From Mycobacteriales bacterium (GTDB taxonomy: Bacteria > Actinomycetota > Actinomycetes > Mycobacteriales > Mycobacteriaceae), in the NCBI GenBank assembly GCA_012842085.1, contig DUTM01000010.1, positions 39,607 to 103,606 of the forward strand: DNA of 64,000 bases. Reading direction: 5' to 3'. Below, one piece after another: positions 18,755 through 29,644 of the stretch. The position numbers and the translations under genes are program-made. The notes beneath the pieces were generated by a model. It searched no databases, was not told the origin of the DNA, and was given only the letters and a program-made list of their open reading frames with translations. Each line of letters begins with the position of its first letter. The first letter of the stretch is position 1.

Positions 18755-19471
18755 TTATTTCTGCTGAGACTTGGGCTTCTCGTAGCCTGCAGCTTCAGCG
18801 TCTTCCTCAGTGGCGAACCAGATTTCGGCAACGGTACGTCCGTAGAACGGGGACTCCGGAGTGTGGTACTTCATGGAGTTGGCGTTGCCCTTAATGGGGT
18901 AGCCTTCCGGAGCTTCGTTGGGATCGTCCAGCGGAGCGTGTGCACCAGCAGGCAGGTCAGAGTCAGTGGCAGAAGCCTGGGGCTCTTCCTTCTCTGCGGG
19001 CTTCTCTTCTGCTTCCTCAGCTGCTTCAGCAGCGGCCTTCTTAGCGGCCTTTTCTTCGGCAGCCTTCTTGGAAGCAGCGGCGCGGGTAGCGCGGTTTGCT
19101 TCCGCAGTGGCGGTCTCTTCAGTTACGAGAGAGATCTGCGCCATGGGGGCATTGTCACCTTTGCGGTTTTCGAGCTTCACAATGCGGGTGTAGCCGCCGT
19201 TGCGCTCTGCGAAAATCGGTGCCAGCTCTTCGAAGAGGTAGGCGACGTCTTCCTTGTTGCGCAGCACGCTGGCAACATTGCGACGGTCAGCCAGAGTTCC
19301 CTTCTTGGCTTTGGTGATGAGCTTTTCGGCGAACGGACGCAAGGCTTTGGCCTTGGGTTCGGTCGTCTTAATAGACCCGTACTCGAACAGCTGTGCGGCC
19401 ATATTCGCCAGGATCTTCTGCTGGTGAGAGGCCGAGCCGCCGAAGCGGGTACCCTTCTTGGGCTTTGGCAT
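18755..19471 (-). CDS. rplQ: 50S ribosomal protein L17 with C-terminal sunset domain
   Basis: L17 sits near the peptide exit tunnel. Residues 1 to ~125 are the standard L17 fold ([20 protein letters not shown]). A linker rich in Ala and Glu follows, then a ~60-residue sunset domain ([30 protein letters not shown]). At 238 aa it is nearly twice the minimal L17; such extensions are common in Mycobacteriales, and the extension probably lies on the ribosome surface. The same domain ends the next gene downstream. It lies 49 bp after rpoA. Confidence 0.96.
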   Translation of the reverse strand: MPKPKKGTRFGGSASHQQKILANMAAQLFEYGSIKTTEPKAKALRPFAEKLITKAKKGTLADRRNVASVLRNKEDVAYLFEELAPIFAERNGGYTRIVKLENRKGDNAPMAQISLVTEETATAEANRATRAAASKKAAEEKAAKKAAAEAAEEAEEKPAEKEEPQASATDSDLPAGAHAPLDDPNEAPEGYPIKGNANSMKYHTPESPFYGRTVAEIWFATEEDAEAAGYEKPKSQQK

Positions 19472-19520
19472 GATGTTCTCCTGTTAAGGGTTGGCGAGAC
19501 TGCTTCTATGGAGTCTCGAG

Positions 19521-20522
19521 TTAGTTATCTGTACCCCAGTCGGCACCTTCGTCATAACCGTCCAACATGGTTTCCTCGAAGTTGGGCTCTGCACCTTTCA
19601 GGTTGAGACCAAGCTCAGCAAGTTTGAGCTGCACTTCTTGGATGGACTTCTGGCCGAAGTTGCGAATGTCCAGCAGATCGGACTCAGTGCGGGCAACCAG
19701 TTCACCAACGGTGTGGATGCCTTCGCGCTTCAGGCAGTTGTAGGAACGAACGGTCAGTTCGAGGTCATCGATAGGCATGGAGTATGCGGCGATGTGATCA
19801 TGCTCCACAGGGGAAGGCCCAAGCTCAATACCTTCAGCTTCGGTGTTGAGCTCACGGCACAAGCCGAAGAGTTCAACAAGGGTGGTTCCGGCGGAAGCCA
19901 GAGCATCGCGAGCGGCGATGGAGCTCTTGGTTTCTACGTCGATAACCAGCTTGTCGAAGTCGGTACGCTGCTCAACGCGGGTTGCCTCAACTTTGTAGGC
20001 AACCTTCAACACCGGGGAGTAGATGGCATCCATGGGGATGCGGCCAATTTCTACTCCCGTAACCTTGGTGTCCGGTGCGGGGACGTAGCCACGTCCACGC
20101 TCGACAACCAGCTCCATATCAATGCTGCCCTTTTCGGTAAGGGAAGCAATGTGGAGGTCAGGGTTATGGATGGTAACACCGGCAGACGGAACAATATCCG
20201 CACCGGTAACCTCACCCGGTCCCTGCTTCTGCAGGTACATGGTGACGGGCTCGTCATCCTCAGAAGACACGACGAGGTGCTTCAGGTTGAGGACGATCTC
20301 AGTGACATCTTCTTTCACACCGGTAATGGTGGAAAATTCGTGTAGTACGCCATCGATGCGAACCGAGGTGACGGCTGCTCCCGGAATGGAGGACAGCAGT
20401 GCACGGCGAAGTGAGTTACCGATGGTGTAGCCGAAACCAGGCTCGAGAGGTTCGATGGTGAAGCGCGAACGGCTTGACGTCACAACCTCTTCGTGCAGGG
20501 TGGGGCGCTGAGAGATCAGCAT
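19521..20522 (-). CDS. rpoA: RNA polymerase alpha subunit
   Basis: Assembly platform of RNA polymerase. The N-terminal dimerisation domain ([20 protein letters not shown]) and the C-terminal DNA/activator-binding domain ([20 protein letters not shown]) are complete. 333 aa is typical for actinobacteria. A short acidic tail ends the protein. It lies between rpsD and rplQ in the alpha operon. Confidence 0.98.
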   Translation of the reverse strand: MLISQRPTLHEEVVTSSRSRFTIEPLEPGFGYTIGNSLRRALLSSIPGAAVTSVRIDGVLHEFSTITGVKEDVTEIVLNLKHLVVSSEDDEPVTMYLQKQGPGEVTGADIVPSAGVTIHNPDLHIASLTEKGSIDMELVVERGRGYVPAPDTKVTGVEIGRIPMDAIYSPVLKVAYKVEATRVEQRTDFDKLVIDVETKSSIAARDALASAGTTLVELFGLCRELNTEAEGIELGPSPVEHDHIAAYSMPIDDLELTVRSYNCLKREGIHTVGELVARTESDLLDIRNFGQKSIQEVQLKLAELGLNLKGAEPNFEETMLDGYDEGADWGTDN

Positions 20523-20595
20523 GGGTTTTGTTTCTCCTTACGGGCGACCGCTATATGACGCCCATTGAGGGATGATCACAAACGCGATCAGATAA

Positions 20596-21201
20596 TTACT
20601 TCGAGTAGAGCTCGACGATGAGCTGTTCTTGGACGGGGATATCGATCTGGGCGCGTTCGGGCAGCTGGTGCACGAGCACACGCAGATTCGTGGGGACTAC
20701 CTGGAGCCAGCCCGGAACGGGACGGTCTCCAAGGGAATCCATAGCATCCTGGAACGGCAGCATCTCCAGCGACTTCGGACGAACATCGATGATGTCGTAC
20801 TGGGATACGCGGTAGCTCGGGATGGTCACCTTCTGGCCGTTGACCAGGAAGTGTCCGTGGCTGACAAGCTGACGAGCCTGACGGCGAGTACGAGCAAGTC
20901 CAGCGCGGTAAATAACGTTGTCGAGGCGAGATTCGAGAATCTGCAGGAGGTTCTCACCAGTCTTGCCAGGACGACGGTTTGCTTCTTCGTAGTAGCGACG
21001 GAACTGGCGTTCCAGAACACCATAGGTGTAGCGAGCCTTTTGCTTCTCGCGCATCTGGAGCAGGTATTCAGATTCCTTGATGCGGTTGCGGCCGTGCTGC
21101 CCAGGGGCGTACGGACGACGCTCAAACGCTACGTCACCGCCGACAAGGTCTACCTTGAGACGACGGGATTTCTTAGTGATAGGTCCGGTATAACGAGCCA
21201 T
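20596..21201 (-). CDS. rpsD: 30S ribosomal protein S4
   Basis: 16S rRNA assembly initiator. 201 aa, beginning MARYTGPITKKSRRLKVDL. The S4 RNA-binding domain (SRLDNVIYRAGLARTRRQAR) is complete. The zinc-binding cysteines of some S4 proteins are absent, so this is the zinc-free form. It lies 20 bp after rpsK. Confidence 0.97.
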   Translation of the reverse strand: MARYTGPITKKSRRLKVDLVGGDVAFERRPYAPGQHGRNRIKESEYLLQMREKQKARYTYGVLERQFRRYYEEANRRPGKTGENLLQILESRLDNVIYRAGLARTRRQARQLVSHGHFLVNGQKVTIPSYRVSQYDIIDVRPKSLEMLPFQDAMDSLGDRPVPGWLQVVPTNLRVLVHQLPERAQIDIPVQEQLIVELYSK

Positions 21202-21221
21202 TGTTCTTTAAACTCCCTTCC

Positions 21222-21620
21222 TTATACGCGGCGACGCTTCGGCGGACGGCAACCATTGTGGGGTTGCGGGGTCACGTCGGAGATTGAGCCAACCTCGAGG
21301 CCAGCAGCCTGGAGGGAGCGGATGGCGGTCTCGCGGCCAGAGCCGGGACCCTTAACAAGTACGTCGACCTTCTTCATGCCATGCTCCATGGCCTTGCGGG
21401 CAGCGTTCTCTGCGGCAAGCTGTGCGGCGAACGGGGTGGACTTACGGGAGCCCTTGAATCCCACGTGGCCGGAGGAAGCCCAGGAGATGACGGCACCGCT
21501 CGGATCCGAAATGGAAACGATGGTGTTGTTGAAGGTGGATTTGATGTGAGCAACGCCGTTGGTCACGTTCTTGGAGACGCGACGGCGGATGCCCTTAGGA
21601 TTACGTGTCTTTGGAGGCAT
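21222..21620 (-). CDS. rpsK: 30S ribosomal protein S11
   Basis: Platform protein at the mRNA exit, 132 aa, with the typical [13 protein letters not shown] core and basic C-terminus ([13 protein letters not shown]). Its ATG overlaps the rpsM stop by one base (TAATG). Confidence 0.97.
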   Translation of the reverse strand: MPPKTRNPKGIRRRVSKNVTNGVAHIKSTFNNTIVSISDPSGAVISWASSGHVGFKGSRKSTPFAAQLAAENAARKAMEHGMKKVDVLVKGPGSGRETAIRSLQAAGLEVGSISDVTPQPHNGCRPPKRRRV

Positions 21621-21988
21621 TACTTCTTCTTCCCGGCGATAGTCTTCTTCGGGCCCTTACGAGTACGGGCGTTGGTCTTGGTGCGCTGGCCGCGAACAGG
21701 AAGTCCACGACGGTGGCGGTAACCTTGGTAGCAGCCGATTTGAATCTTGCGACGAATATCGGCCTGAACCTCGCGACGGAGGTCACCTTCTACCTTGTAG
21801 TTACGTTCGATGTAGTCGCGCAGTTTGGCGACATCCTCATCGGTCAAGTCTTTGGACCGAAGATCCGGGCTAATGCCGGTGGCCTCGAGAATCTCGAGGG
21901 AAGTAGACCGGCCAATGCCATAAATGTAGGTTAGTGCGATCTCCATACGCTTTTCGCGTGGGAGGTCAACACCAGCAAGGCGTGCCAT
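21620..21988 (-). CDS. rpsM: 30S ribosomal protein S13
   Basis: Head protein contacting P-site tRNA and the L5 bridge, 122 aa. It starts [20 protein letters not shown] at ATG 21988; an open frame upstream has no S13 similarity and is rejected. No rpmJ gene lies in the 158 bp between it and infA, unlike M. tuberculosis. Confidence 0.97.
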   Translation of the reverse strand: MARLAGVDLPREKRMEIALTYIYGIGRSTSLEILEATGISPDLRSKDLTDEDVAKLRDYIERNYKVEGDLRREVQADIRRKIQIGCYQGYRHRRGLPVRGQRTKTNARTRKGPKKTIAGKKK

Positions 21989-22146
21989 ATAGGCAGTTTC
22001 CTTCCAGTACAGTGACGGTTTTCTCCCAGACCATCCTCGGAATCTCTGTGTTGTTTGTCGCAGAGGCGAGGCCTCGGCCGTCACAGCCAAGGGTGTCTAG
22101 TGGGTAGTGCAACTACCCGACGGAGGTGCTAGGAGGCGAATTCTTT

Positions 22147-22365
22147 TTACTTGTAGCGGTAGACGATTCGCCCACGAGTGAGGTCGTACGGTGACAGCTC
22201 AACGACGACACGGTCCTCGGGGAGAATACGGATGTAGTGCTGGCGCATCTTTCCGCTAATGTGGGCGAGCACCTTATGTCCGTTGTCTAGCTCGATCCGA
22301 AACATTGCGTTTGGGAGAGGCTCGACAACGCGGCCCTCAACCTCAATTGCTCCCTCTTTTGCCAT
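22147..22365 (-). CDS. infA: Translation initiation factor IF-1
   Basis: 72-aa OB-fold protein that blocks the A site during initiation. Sequence [20 protein letters not shown] is the family N-terminus and the length is exact. It is the first gene of the infA-rpsM-rpsK-rpsD-rpoA-rplQ unit; the 200 bp upstream must hold its promoter. Confidence 0.97.
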   Translation of the reverse strand: MAKEGAIEVEGRVVEPLPNAMFRIELDNGHKVLAHISGKMRQHYIRILPEDRVVVELSPYDLTRGRIVYRYK

Positions 22366-22566
22366 ATCCTCTTCTACTATCCAGACCGTTTACACGATCT
22401 TCTCGTTGACAATTATCTTTAAGATCCATCGCTGACCTGCGCTTTTATTAGCGCATGACAACAATTGCTACTGATCTTATTTGGGCACACTTAAGCAAAT
22501 ATGCCGAAATAATAGTGTATATGACCTGCAGAAATGCCGCAAATCAGAGGGAGTTGGGAAGTTATC

Positions 22567-23361
22567 CTACTCACTGCGCGGGGTGAGGATCCGCGGTCCT
22601 TCTGAGGTGGCTGCCACAGTGTGTTCCCAGTGCGCTGAATAGGCACCGTCTTCAATAACGGTTGTCCACCCATCATCCCATTCTTCAGTCCAGGGGCTTC
22701 CTAGGCTGAGCATGGGTTCAATCGCAAGCACGGATCCTTCCGCAATCCGCGGGCCTTTGCCGGCACGTCCCTCGTTCGGAAGGAACGGATCCTGATGCAT
22801 TTCGCGACCAATACCGTGTCCCCCAAAATTTTTCACAACCCGGAACCGGTATCCGGCCCGCTTCCCTACTTTTCGCGTCGCCTGTTGAATCGCATGCGAA
22901 ATATCGGTCAGCCGGTTTCCGGGAACCATTTGGGAAATTCCCGCGAAAAGCACTTCTTCTGTGGCTTTGTTGAGGGCAGCAACGTCAGGTGCTACTTCCC
23001 CAATTTCAATGCTGATGGCGGAGTCCCCGTGCCAACCATCCAAAATTGCGCCACAGTCAATGGAGAGCAAGTCGCCTTCCTGCAGAATGGTGTTTTTGCG
23101 GGGAATTCCATGCACCACCACATCGTTGAGTGATGCACAGATCGAAGCGGGAAAACCTGCATACCCTTTGAACGAGGGGGTGGCTCCTGCTTCACGGATG
23201 AGGGTTTCCGCGATCTCATCGAGTTCAAATGTACTGACACCCGGAACTGCCGCTTTCTGCAAGGCTCGGAGGGTGCGACCAACAATGCGGCCGGCTGCCT
23301 CCATGGCCTCCAGTTCTGCGGGAGTCCGGGTGGGAACAGTACTTGTGGTACGTCTACGCAT
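22567..23361 (-). CDS. map: Methionine aminopeptidase, type I
   Basis: Removes the N-terminal Met from nascent proteins, using a dinuclear metal site. 264 aa. Metal-binding features are visible: [17 protein letters not shown] (two Asp), FGGHGIG (His) and VLAIEPM (Glu), with HEMHQDP-like context. It starts at ATG 23361 and lies 15 bp after adk in a secY-adk-map unit. No Cys/Zn-rich N-terminal linker is present. Confidence 0.96.
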   Translation of the reverse strand: MRRRTTSTVPTRTPAELEAMEAAGRIVGRTLRALQKAAVPGVSTFELDEIAETLIREAGATPSFKGYAGFPASICASLNDVVVHGIPRKNTILQEGDLLSIDCGAILDGWHGDSAISIEIGEVAPDVAALNKATEEVLFAGISQMVPGNRLTDISHAIQQATRKVGKRAGYRFRVVKNFGGHGIGREMHQDPFLPNEGRAGKGPRIAEGSVLAIEPMLSLGSPWTEEWDDGWTTVIEDGAYSAHWEHTVAATSEGPRILTPRSE

Positions 23362-23376
23362 TATCTACAGAAGACG

Positions 23377-23922
23377 TTACTTCTGCAGTGCTTGCATGGT
23401 GCGCTCGTGGATTTCTTCCACAGTGCCCACTGCGTCGACGGTAACAATATTTTCTTGGTAGTAGTCGAGCAGCGGCTCCGTCTCTTTGTGGTAGACGGCG
23501 AGACGGTTGCGGATGACGTCTTCGGTATCATCCTCACGTCCGCGCGCTAGCATGCGTTCGACCACAGTGTCTTCGTCAATGGCGAATTCGACGACTGCAT
23601 CCAGGTCGACTCCCCGTCGGGCAAGCATTTCTTTAAGAGCATCAGCCTGTTCGATGGAACGGGGAAAGCCGTCCAGGAGGAAACCCTGCTGGGCATCTTC
23701 TTCGTCGAGACGAGCATCGACCATGCGGTTGGTGACGTCAGCGGGGACAAGCTCCCCAGCATCCATGTAGCTCTTGGCTTCTTTACCAAGGTCGGTTCCT
23801 TCGCCGATATTGGCGCGGAACAAGTCACCAGTGGAGATGTGCGGAACATTGAGCTTTTCCGCGAGGAGCACAGCTTGTGTGCCTTTGCCAGCCCCAGGGG
23901 GGCCTACGAGTACGAGTCTCAC
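23377..23922 (-). CDS. adk: Adenylate kinase
   Basis: Interconverts ATP and AMP with two ADP. P-loop [10 protein letters not shown] is at the N-terminus and the NMP-binding segment (STGDLFR) follows. 181 aa with a short lid lacking zinc-binding cysteines. It starts with GTG at 23922, overlapping the secY TGA (GTGA), so translation is coupled. Confidence 0.97.
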   Translation of the reverse strand: MRLVLVGPPGAGKGTQAVLLAEKLNVPHISTGDLFRANIGEGTDLGKEAKSYMDAGELVPADVTNRMVDARLDEEDAQQGFLLDGFPRSIEQADALKEMLARRGVDLDAVVEFAIDEDTVVERMLARGREDDTEDVIRNRLAVYHKETEPLLDYYQENIVTVDAVGTVEEIHERTMQALQK

Positions 23923-25268
23923 TTCAGGAATCCTTCGTAGTTACGTTGCATTTGCTGGCTTTCAAGCTGCTTGAGAGTGTCGAGAGCAACACTGACAAGA
24001 ATCAGAACTGCGGTACCGCCGAAGGGGAAGTTTCCGCCTCCATCGCCCGAGCCAAGGTCCATGAACAGGTTCGGGAGGATAGCAATGATAGCCAGGTACA
24101 GGGAGCCGACGAAGAGCAGTCGGTTCATGACGAACCAGAGGTAGTCGGCAGTGGGGCGTCCAGGACGGATACCCGGGATGAAACCACCGTATTTCTTCAT
24201 GTTGTCGGCCTGATCGGTGGGATCGAACTGTACGGCAACGTAGAAATAGGAGAAGAAAATGATGAGCAGGAAGTAGACCAGGGTGTACTGCCAAGAGGCG
24301 GGCTGCGTAAGCCACGTCATGACGTATTTATCCCACCAGGATGCTTCCTGCACTGCACCGCGTGCCTGCTGCACAATGGTCGTGATGAGGACGGGTACGT
24401 AAATGAGGGAGGAAGCGAAGATGACGGGAATAACACCGGCCTGGCAAACCTTGAGAGGCAGGTAGGTGGAGGCACCACCGTACATACGACGACCAACCAT
24501 CCGCTTGGCGTACTGCACGGGGATGCGACGCTGGCCCTGCTCAACAAAAGTTACGGCCACGATAATCAGCAGCGCGGCAACAATGACGAGAGCAAAGCGG
24601 AATCCACCGGACTGTTTCAGGATGGCAGCACCTTCCACCGGAATACGGGAAGCAATACCGGCGAAGATGAGGAGCGACATACCATTGCCCACGCCACGTT
24701 CGGAGATCAGCTCACCGAACCACATCAGGAGGATGGCACCCGCGGTCATCACGAGAATTGCGGCCACCATCTCCAAGATTTGGAGTCCGTCACTTCCCAT
24801 CCCAGCGGAGAACACTTGTACTCCGGGGAGGAAGCTGGAGCTGGGGGATGCAGCCATGGCGACAACACCGGCTGCCTGGAGGAGGGCAAGTGCGACGGTC
24901 AGGTAACGCGTATATTGCGTCATCTTGTTCTGACCGGACTGGCCTTCCTTCTTAAGTTCTTCAAAGCGAGGGATAACTACCGTCAACAGCTGCACAATAA
25001 TCGACGCAGTAATGTACGGCATGATACCGAGTGCGAAGATTGACAACTGCAAGAGGGCACCACCAGAGAACAGGTTAATGAGCTGGTAGACGCCACTAGA
25101 ACTGCTGCTCGACTGCATATTTTCGAGAGCAGCACGAACGGCGGTGTAGTTGACACCCGGGGATGGGATCTGGGCACCAATGCGGTAAAGAATGATGATG
25201 CCGAGGGTGAAGAATATCTTCTTGCGAAGTTCCTTATTCTTCCAGGTGGTTACGATGCGTGATGACAC
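23919..25268 (-). CDS. secY: Protein translocase subunit SecY
   Basis: Channel-forming subunit of the Sec translocon with 10 predicted transmembrane helices, 449 aa. The GTG start at 25268 is preceded by AGGAGG. Family segments include [13 protein letters not shown] and [12 protein letters not shown]. It is separated from rplO by a terminator, so secY-adk-map is probably its own unit rather than the tail of the spc operon. Confidence 0.97.
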   Translation of the reverse strand: MSSRIVTTWKNKELRKKIFFTLGIIILYRIGAQIPSPGVNYTAVRAALENMQSSSSSSGVYQLINLFSGGALLQLSIFALGIMPYITASIIVQLLTVVIPRFEELKKEGQSGQNKMTQYTRYLTVALALLQAAGVVAMAASPSSSFLPGVQVFSAGMGSDGLQILEMVAAILVMTAGAILLMWFGELISERGVGNGMSLLIFAGIASRIPVEGAAILKQSGGFRFALVIVAALLIIVAVTFVEQGQRRIPVQYAKRMVGRRMYGGASTYLPLKVCQAGVIPVIFASSLIYVPVLITTIVQQARGAVQEASWWDKYVMTWLTQPASWQYTLVYFLLIIFFSYFYVAVQFDPTDQADNMKKYGGFIPGIRPGRPTADYLWFVMNRLLFVGSLYLAIIAILPNLFMDLGSGDGGGNFPFGGTAVLILVSVALDTLKQLESQQMQRNYEGFLK

Positions 25269-25380
25269 TTATCCTCCTGTCACGACAGCGGGTGCTGCCG
25301 CAGTGACATGTGAGCGACGGTTTCCCTACGGGAATTACTGTACTTGATACAGCGACTATTCGAGAATATCAGGATTAACG

Positions 25381-25438
25381 GAAAAGGGTGGCCACAGGTC
25401 GCCTTCCAGCGGAAACGCAACCTCGTGGCCACCTTTTC
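25381..25438 (-). terminator. Terminator between rplO and secY
   Basis: Inverted repeat with core GGTGGCCAC and GTGGCCACC, extended by GAAAA and TTTTC with a one-base bulge. It is 17 bases past the rplO stop and runs into CCCTTTTCC on the minus strand. The secY promoter should lie between it and 25268. Confidence 0.7.
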
Positions 25439-25455
25439 GTGTCTTGAAGGAAAAC

Positions 25456-25902
25456 TTAGGCCTCGACGACGGTTACGGAACCGCCAGCGGCTTCAATCTT
25501 TTCCTTGGCAGCACCCGAGAATTTGTGGGCGCTAACGTTCATGGCCACGTCGATGTCTCCATCGGCGAGAACCTTAACAACTTCATGGCGGTTCACAAGA
25601 CCTGCCTGCTGCATGTCTTCGAGGGAAACGTCTCCACCCTTGGGGAAGCACCGTACGAGGTCAACAATGTTGACGACGATGTACTCCACGCGGGCGGGGT
25701 TCTTGAAGCCCTTGAGCTTCGGAAGACGCATGTGCAGGGGCATTTGGCCACCCTCGAAACGTGGGTGGACGTTCTTGCGAGCCTTAGTACCTTTAGTACC
25801 GCGTCCAGCGGTCTTACCTTTGGAAGCTTCACCACGGCCCACACGAGTGCGAGACTTGGTAGATCCGGAGGTGGGCTTCAAATCGTGCAATTTAATGGTC
25901 AT
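25456..25902 (-). CDS. rplO: 50S ribosomal protein L15
   Basis: Late-assembly protein around the 23S core, 148 aa. The Gly-rich basic N-terminus ([20 protein letters not shown]) and the C-terminal [14 protein letters not shown] are typical. It lies 2 bp after rpmD. Confidence 0.97.
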   Translation of the reverse strand: MTIKLHDLKPTSGSTKSRTRVGRGEASKGKTAGRGTKGTKARKNVHPRFEGGQMPLHMRLPKLKGFKNPARVEYIVVNIVDLVRCFPKGGDVSLEDMQQAGLVNRHEVVKVLADGDIDVAMNVSAHKFSGAAKEKIEAAGGSVTVVEA

Positions 25903-25904
25903 GA

Positions 25905-26090
25905 TTACTCTCCCGCTACTTCTTCTACCTCAACGAGGTGTTGAACAGCGTTGATAAGACCACGAGTCTGCGGAGTGTCCTCACGGATCACAGACTGATG
26001 GATCTTGCGGAGCCCCAGAGTGCGCATAGAGTTGCGCTGGCTCTTGGTAGCTCCAACGAGGCCGTAGGTCTGAGTTATCTTTAGTGCCAC
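25905..26090 (-). CDS. rpmD: 50S ribosomal protein L30
   Basis: 61-aa bacterial L30. GTG 26090 (product [13 protein letters not shown]) is chosen because GGGGAG lies 8 bases upstream and L30 proteins begin here. An earlier in-frame GTG at 26099 overlaps the rpsE stop and lacks a ribosome site. Confidence 0.93.
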   Translation of the reverse strand: MALKITQTYGLVGATKSQRNSMRTLGLRKIHQSVIREDTPQTRGLINAVQHLVEVEEVAGE

Positions 26091-26095
26091 CGTAA

Positions 26096-26701
26096 TCACT
26101 CCCCTTGTCCTGCAGCCTGCTTGCGCAGCATGCCGGCAGGAGCAACTTCGTCGAGAGCCTTACCGCGGCGGGCGGCGACAGCTTCCGGACGCTGTAGTTC
26201 TTTAAGTCCAGCAACAGTTGCGTGCACAACGTTGATGGAGTTGTCACTACCGAGCGACTTGCACAGGATGTCGGAAATACCAGCGGCTTCGAGCACTGCA
26301 CGAGCAGCACCGCCCGCAATCACACCAGTACCTTCAGAGGCCGGGCGCAGCATAACGATGCCGGCAGCGTCCTCACCAGTTACGGCGTGGGGAATGGTAG
26401 TTCCGATGATCGGCACGCGGAAGAAGTTCTTGCGAGCTTCCTCAACACCCTTGGAGATGGCGGCAGGAACTTCCTTGGCCTTGCCATATCCAACGCCAAC
26501 CATGCCTTTGCCGTCACCAACTACGACAAGAGCGGTGAAGCTGAAGCGACGTCCACCCTTGACGACCTTGGCAACGCGGTTGATGGTTACAACGCGCTCG
26601 ATGTAATTGCTTTCTTTTTCATCGCGTTGACGATTGTCACGACGACCACGACGGTTGTTACCACGACGGTTGTCGTCTTCACGACGCTGATGTTCTGCCA
26701 T
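26096..26701 (-). CDS. rpsE: 30S ribosomal protein S5
   Basis: Decoding-fidelity protein with an N-terminal dsRBD-like domain ([20 protein letters not shown]) and a C-terminal domain. 201 aa includes a basic, Arg/Asn-rich N-terminal extension of about 30 residues. Its ATG overlaps the rplR stop (TAATG). Confidence 0.97.
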   Translation of the reverse strand: MAEHQRREDDNRRGNNRRGRRDNRQRDEKESNYIERVVTINRVAKVVKGGRRFSFTALVVVGDGKGMVGVGYGKAKEVPAAISKGVEEARKNFFRVPIIGTTIPHAVTGEDAAGIVMLRPASEGTGVIAGGAARAVLEAAGISDILCKSLGSDNSINVVHATVAGLKELQRPEAVAARRGKALDEVAPAGMLRKQAAGQGE

Positions 26702-27093
26702 TAGAACTTCAGACCTCCTTCACGAGCGGCATCTGCAAGAGCGGCAATACGGCCGTGGTACTTGTAGCCACCACGGTCAAACACGACCTCGGAGATACCG
26801 GCAGCCTTGGCACGTGCGGCGACGAGTTCGCCAACTTTAGCAGCCTTAGCTTTCTTGTCGCCTTCTTGAGCACGCACATCAGCTTCGACAGAGGAAGCTG
26901 CGGCGAGGGTGTGTCCAGCCAGATCGTCGATGATCTGAACGTGGATGTTGCGGGAAGAGCGATTCACAACCATGCGAGGACGCTCCGCGGTTCCAACAAC
27001 CTTCTTACGCAGACGAGCATGACGGCGTACGCGGTCAGCGCGGCGCTTGGTGGATTGGTCTGTACCAACTGTTAAACGCTTTTCAGCAGCCAT
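26701..27093 (-). CDS. rplR: 50S ribosomal protein L18
   Basis: 5S rRNA-binding protein, 130 aa. The conserved [16 protein letters not shown] segment and C-terminal [20 protein letters not shown] are present. It lies 2 bp after rplF. Confidence 0.97.
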   Translation of the reverse strand: MAAEKRLTVGTDQSTKRRADRVRRHARLRKKVVGTAERPRMVVNRSSRNIHVQIIDDLAGHTLAAASSVEADVRAQEGDKKAKAAKVGELVAARAKAAGISEVVFDRGGYKYHGRIAALADAAREGGLKF

Positions 27094-27095
27094 GG

Positions 27096-27635
27096 TTACT
27101 TACCAGCCTTTCCGACCTTGCGGCGAATGTGCTCGCCGTCGTAACGAATACCCTTACCCTTGTAGGGATCGGTCTTACGAAGACGGCGGATGTTAGCGGC
27201 GACCTGGCCGACGAGCTGCTTATCAACGCCGCTCACAGCGAACTTGGTCGCGCCATCAGTGGTGAAGGTGATGCCTTCCGGTGCTTCAATGACAACCGGA
27301 TGGCTGTAGCCGAGGGAGAACTCCAGGTTCTTGCCCTTCTGCAGCACGCGGTAGCCAACACCGAAGATTTCCATCTTCTTCTCGTATCCCTCGGTCACAC
27401 CGATGACCATGTTTTCGATGAGGGAGCGGGTCAGTCCGTGCATGGCACGGCTTTCACGCTCGTCATCAGCGCGGGTGACGACGATGGCTCCATCTTCGTC
27501 ACGGGAGAGGGAGGTGACGGGAGAAACAGTGCGGCTCAAGGTGCCTTTCGGGCCCTTGACCTCGATGTTCTGTCCGTCAATCTTGACTTCTACTTTTTCC
27601 GGAACGGGAATTGGGCTATTACCAATACGTGACAT
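27096..27635 (-). CDS. rplF: 50S ribosomal protein L6
   Basis: Protein near the factor-binding centre, two L6 repeats, 179 aa. It begins [20 protein letters not shown] and ends with the basic [25 protein letters not shown] tail. It lies 14 bp after rpsH. Confidence 0.97.
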   Translation of the reverse strand: MSRIGNSPIPVPEKVEVKIDGQNIEVKGPKGTLSRTVSPVTSLSRDEDGAIVVTRADDERESRAMHGLTRSLIENMVIGVTEGYEKKMEIFGVGYRVLQKGKNLEFSLGYSHPVVIEAPEGITFTTDGATKFAVSGVDKQLVGQVAANIRRLRKTDPYKGKGIRYDGEHIRRKVGKAGK

Positions 27636-27649
27636 TGCTCAGTCCTCCC

Positions 27650-28048
27650 TTACCAGACGTAGGCGAGGACTTCCCCACCTACACCCTTTTCGGCTGCCTG
27701 GCGATCAGTCAACAGACCCTGGGAAGTGGAAATAATGGCCACACCCAGTCCGTTGAGAACACGAGGCAGGTTGTCGGACTTGGCGTACACGCGGAGACCC
27801 GGCTTGGAGATGCGACGCAGTCCAAGAATGCCCGGTTCACGGGAATCGTTGTACTTAAGTTCAATGTTGAGGTTTTTACCGACTTTAGCGTCTTCCACCT
27901 GGTAGTCGGCAATGAAACCCTCATTCTTCAAGATTTCGGCGATATTGACCTTAATCTTGGAGGCCGGCATTACGACCTCGGGGTGATACGCCTTGCTGGC
28001 GTTGCGGACACGCGTCAGCATGTCTGCAATAGGATCGGTCATCGACAT
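27650..28048 (-). CDS. rpsH: 30S ribosomal protein S8
   Basis: Central-domain assembly protein and a known translational repressor of spc operons. 132 aa from ATG 28048 ([17 protein letters not shown]); a second ATG at 28042 is possible. The upstream open frame is not S8. It is first after a 282-bp gap behind a hairpin, so it is probably transcribed from its own promoter. Confidence 0.95.
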   Translation of the reverse strand: MSMTDPIADMLTRVRNASKAYHPEVVMPASKIKVNIAEILKNEGFIADYQVEDAKVGKNLNIELKYNDSREPGILGLRRISKPGLRVYAKSDNLPRVLNGLGVAIISTSQGLLTDRQAAEKGVGGEVLAYVW

Positions 28049-28090
28049 GATGCGATCTGCTACCTTTCTCGCCGTGGTTCCCATACAACA

Positions 28091-28110
28091 CGCGGGATTG
28101 TGTACCCGCG
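28091..28110 (-). promoter_or_regulatory. Hairpin in the rpsH leader
   Basis: CGCGGG-N8-CCCGCG lies 43-62 bases upstream of the S8 start. A structured leader here could serve S8-type autoregulation, but there is no direct evidence. Confidence 0.35.
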
Positions 28111-28264
28111 CCGTGGGCCTTCTGCGAAGTGATATTCGAACCAGAACAGTTTTCTGCACTGGCCGGAAATGCACCACACGGTGTTATGCTCCGTGCCTGC
28201 AAATCCTCTTTATAGGTGCATAGATCTGCACAGATTGTGCGGTCCTATGCCAGTAAGAAACAGT

Positions 28265-28302
28265 CTGGGAAGTAAACACGCCGCAGCGGGAATACTTCCC
28301 AG
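28265..28302 (-). terminator. Hairpin between rplE and rpsH
   Basis: 10-bp stem CTGGGAAGTA and TACTTCCCAG with an 18-nt loop, starting 29 bases past the rplE stop and followed by ACTGTTTCTT on the minus strand. It splits rplN-rplX-rplE from rpsH onward. The slot normally holding rpsN is empty: 28049-28330 has no S14 coding sequence. Confidence 0.6.
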
Positions 28303-28330
28303 CGCTGTGTCCTACAAAGCTTGTGAATTT

Positions 28331-28885
28331 TTATTTCTTGAAGGGGAATCCCAGCTCACGGAGCAGGGCACGTCCCTCTTCGTTGTTGTGAGCAGTGGTC
28401 ACAACAGTGATGTCCATACCACGGGGGTAGTCGATCTTGTCGACATCAATTTCGTGGAACATGGACTGCTCGGAGAGACCGAAGGTGTAGTTTCCGTGGC
28501 CGTCGAACTGCTTCGGGGAAAGCCCGCGGAAGTCGCGAATACGCGGCAGTGCGGTGTTCAGCAGTCGATCCAGGAACTCCCACATACGGTCGCCACGCAG
28601 CGTAACGCGGGCACCGATGGCCTGTCCTTCACGCAGTTTGAAGTTTGCGATGGATTTGCGGGCGCGACGAACCTCGGGCTTCTGGCCGGTAATGGCAGTG
28701 AGGTCTTCGATGGCACCGTTCATGCGCTTGGCATCGTGTGCGGCGCCGCCCACACCCATGTTGACAACAACCTTAGTGAGGCGAGGAACCTGCATGACGT
28801 TCTCGTAGGAGAACTCCTTCAGCAGAGTATCCTTGATCTCTTCGTTGTAACGGGTCTTGAGACGGGGGGTAAGTGCATTAGACAT
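28331..28885 (-). CDS. rplE: 50S ribosomal protein L5
   Basis: 5S rRNA and P-site contact protein, 184 aa. Conserved VVNMGVGGA and [17 protein letters not shown] segments are seen. It lies 2 bp after rplX. Confidence 0.97.
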   Translation of the reverse strand: MSNALTPRLKTRYNEEIKDTLLKEFSYENVMQVPRLTKVVVNMGVGGAAHDAKRMNGAIEDLTAITGQKPEVRRARKSIANFKLREGQAIGARVTLRGDRMWEFLDRLLNTALPRIRDFRGLSPKQFDGHGNYTFGLSEQSMFHEIDVDKIDYPRGMDITVVTTAHNNEEGRALLRELGFPFKK

Positions 28886-28887
28886 AA

Positions 28888-29202
28888 TTACAGATCCTCC
28901 CCAGTCCGACGAGAAATACGGATGTTCTTGCCGTTCTCGTCCTTACGGTAACCCACCCGGGTTGGGGTGCCTTCAGCGTCAAGAACCATGACGTTGGAGA
29001 CGTGGATGGGTGCTTCCTGAGTAACGATGCCGCCGGTTTGTGCACCGGTTTCATCGGCAGAGGAAGCAGTGTGCTTCTTAATACGGTTAACGCCTTCAAC
29101 AAGAACCTTGTTGGTCTTGGGGTAAGCCTCGATGACTTTACCTTCGACACCCTTGTCCTTGCCTGAAATGACGAGAACCTTGTCGCCCTTACGTACCTTC
29201 AT
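28888..29202 (-). CDS. rplX: 50S ribosomal protein L24
   Basis: Assembly initiator with a KOW motif ([20 protein letters not shown]), 104 aa. The rplN stop codon (29203-29205) directly abuts its ATG at 29202. Confidence 0.97.
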   Translation of the reverse strand: MKVRKGDKVLVISGKDKGVEGKVIEAYPKTNKVLVEGVNRIKKHTASSADETGAQTGGIVTQEAPIHVSNVMVLDAEGTPTRVGYRKDENGKNIRISRRTGEDL

Positions 29203-29571
29203 TTACAGCACCTCCGGAGCGAGAGAAATGATCTTCATGAAACGACGGTCGCGCAGTTCACGGGCGACAGGCCCGAAAATGCGGGTACCGCGAGGCTCGT
29301 TGTCACTCTTGATAATGACAGCGGCATTCTCATCGAAACGGATGTAGGAGCCGTCTGGGCGACGGTTTTCCTTCTTCGTGCGAACAATGACAGCGCGCAC
29401 GATGTCGTTGTTCTTCACAGTGCCACCGGGAATGGCTTCTTTAACACTGGCGACGACGACGTCACCGATCCCGGCATAGTGACGACCAGAACCGCCGAGG
29501 ACACGGATAACCTGGATAACCCGGGCTCCCGTGTTGTCGGCGACCTTGAGTCGCGACTCTTGCTGAATCAT
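29203..29571 (-). CDS. rplN: 50S ribosomal protein L14
   Basis: Subunit-interface protein, 122 aa, beginning [17 protein letters not shown]. It is the first gene of rplN-rplX-rplE, behind its own promoter and a repeat-rich leader. Confidence 0.97.
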   Translation of the reverse strand: MIQQESRLKVADNTGARVIQVIRVLGGSGRHYAGIGDVVVASVKEAIPGGTVKNNDIVRAVIVRTKKENRRPDGSYIRFDENAAVIIKSDNEPRGTRIFGPVARELRDRRFMKIISLAPEVL

Positions 29572-29644
29572 TTGTACTCCTGACCAGGAATTTGTACGTG
29601 TGCGAGATTACCGACCTCATCACACGCGGTCTTCTTACAATGTC

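Noticed and set aside
21989..22146. Possible rpmJ (L36) between rpsM and infA, as in M. tuberculosis
   Set aside because: No frame with the L36 cysteine pattern on the minus strand.
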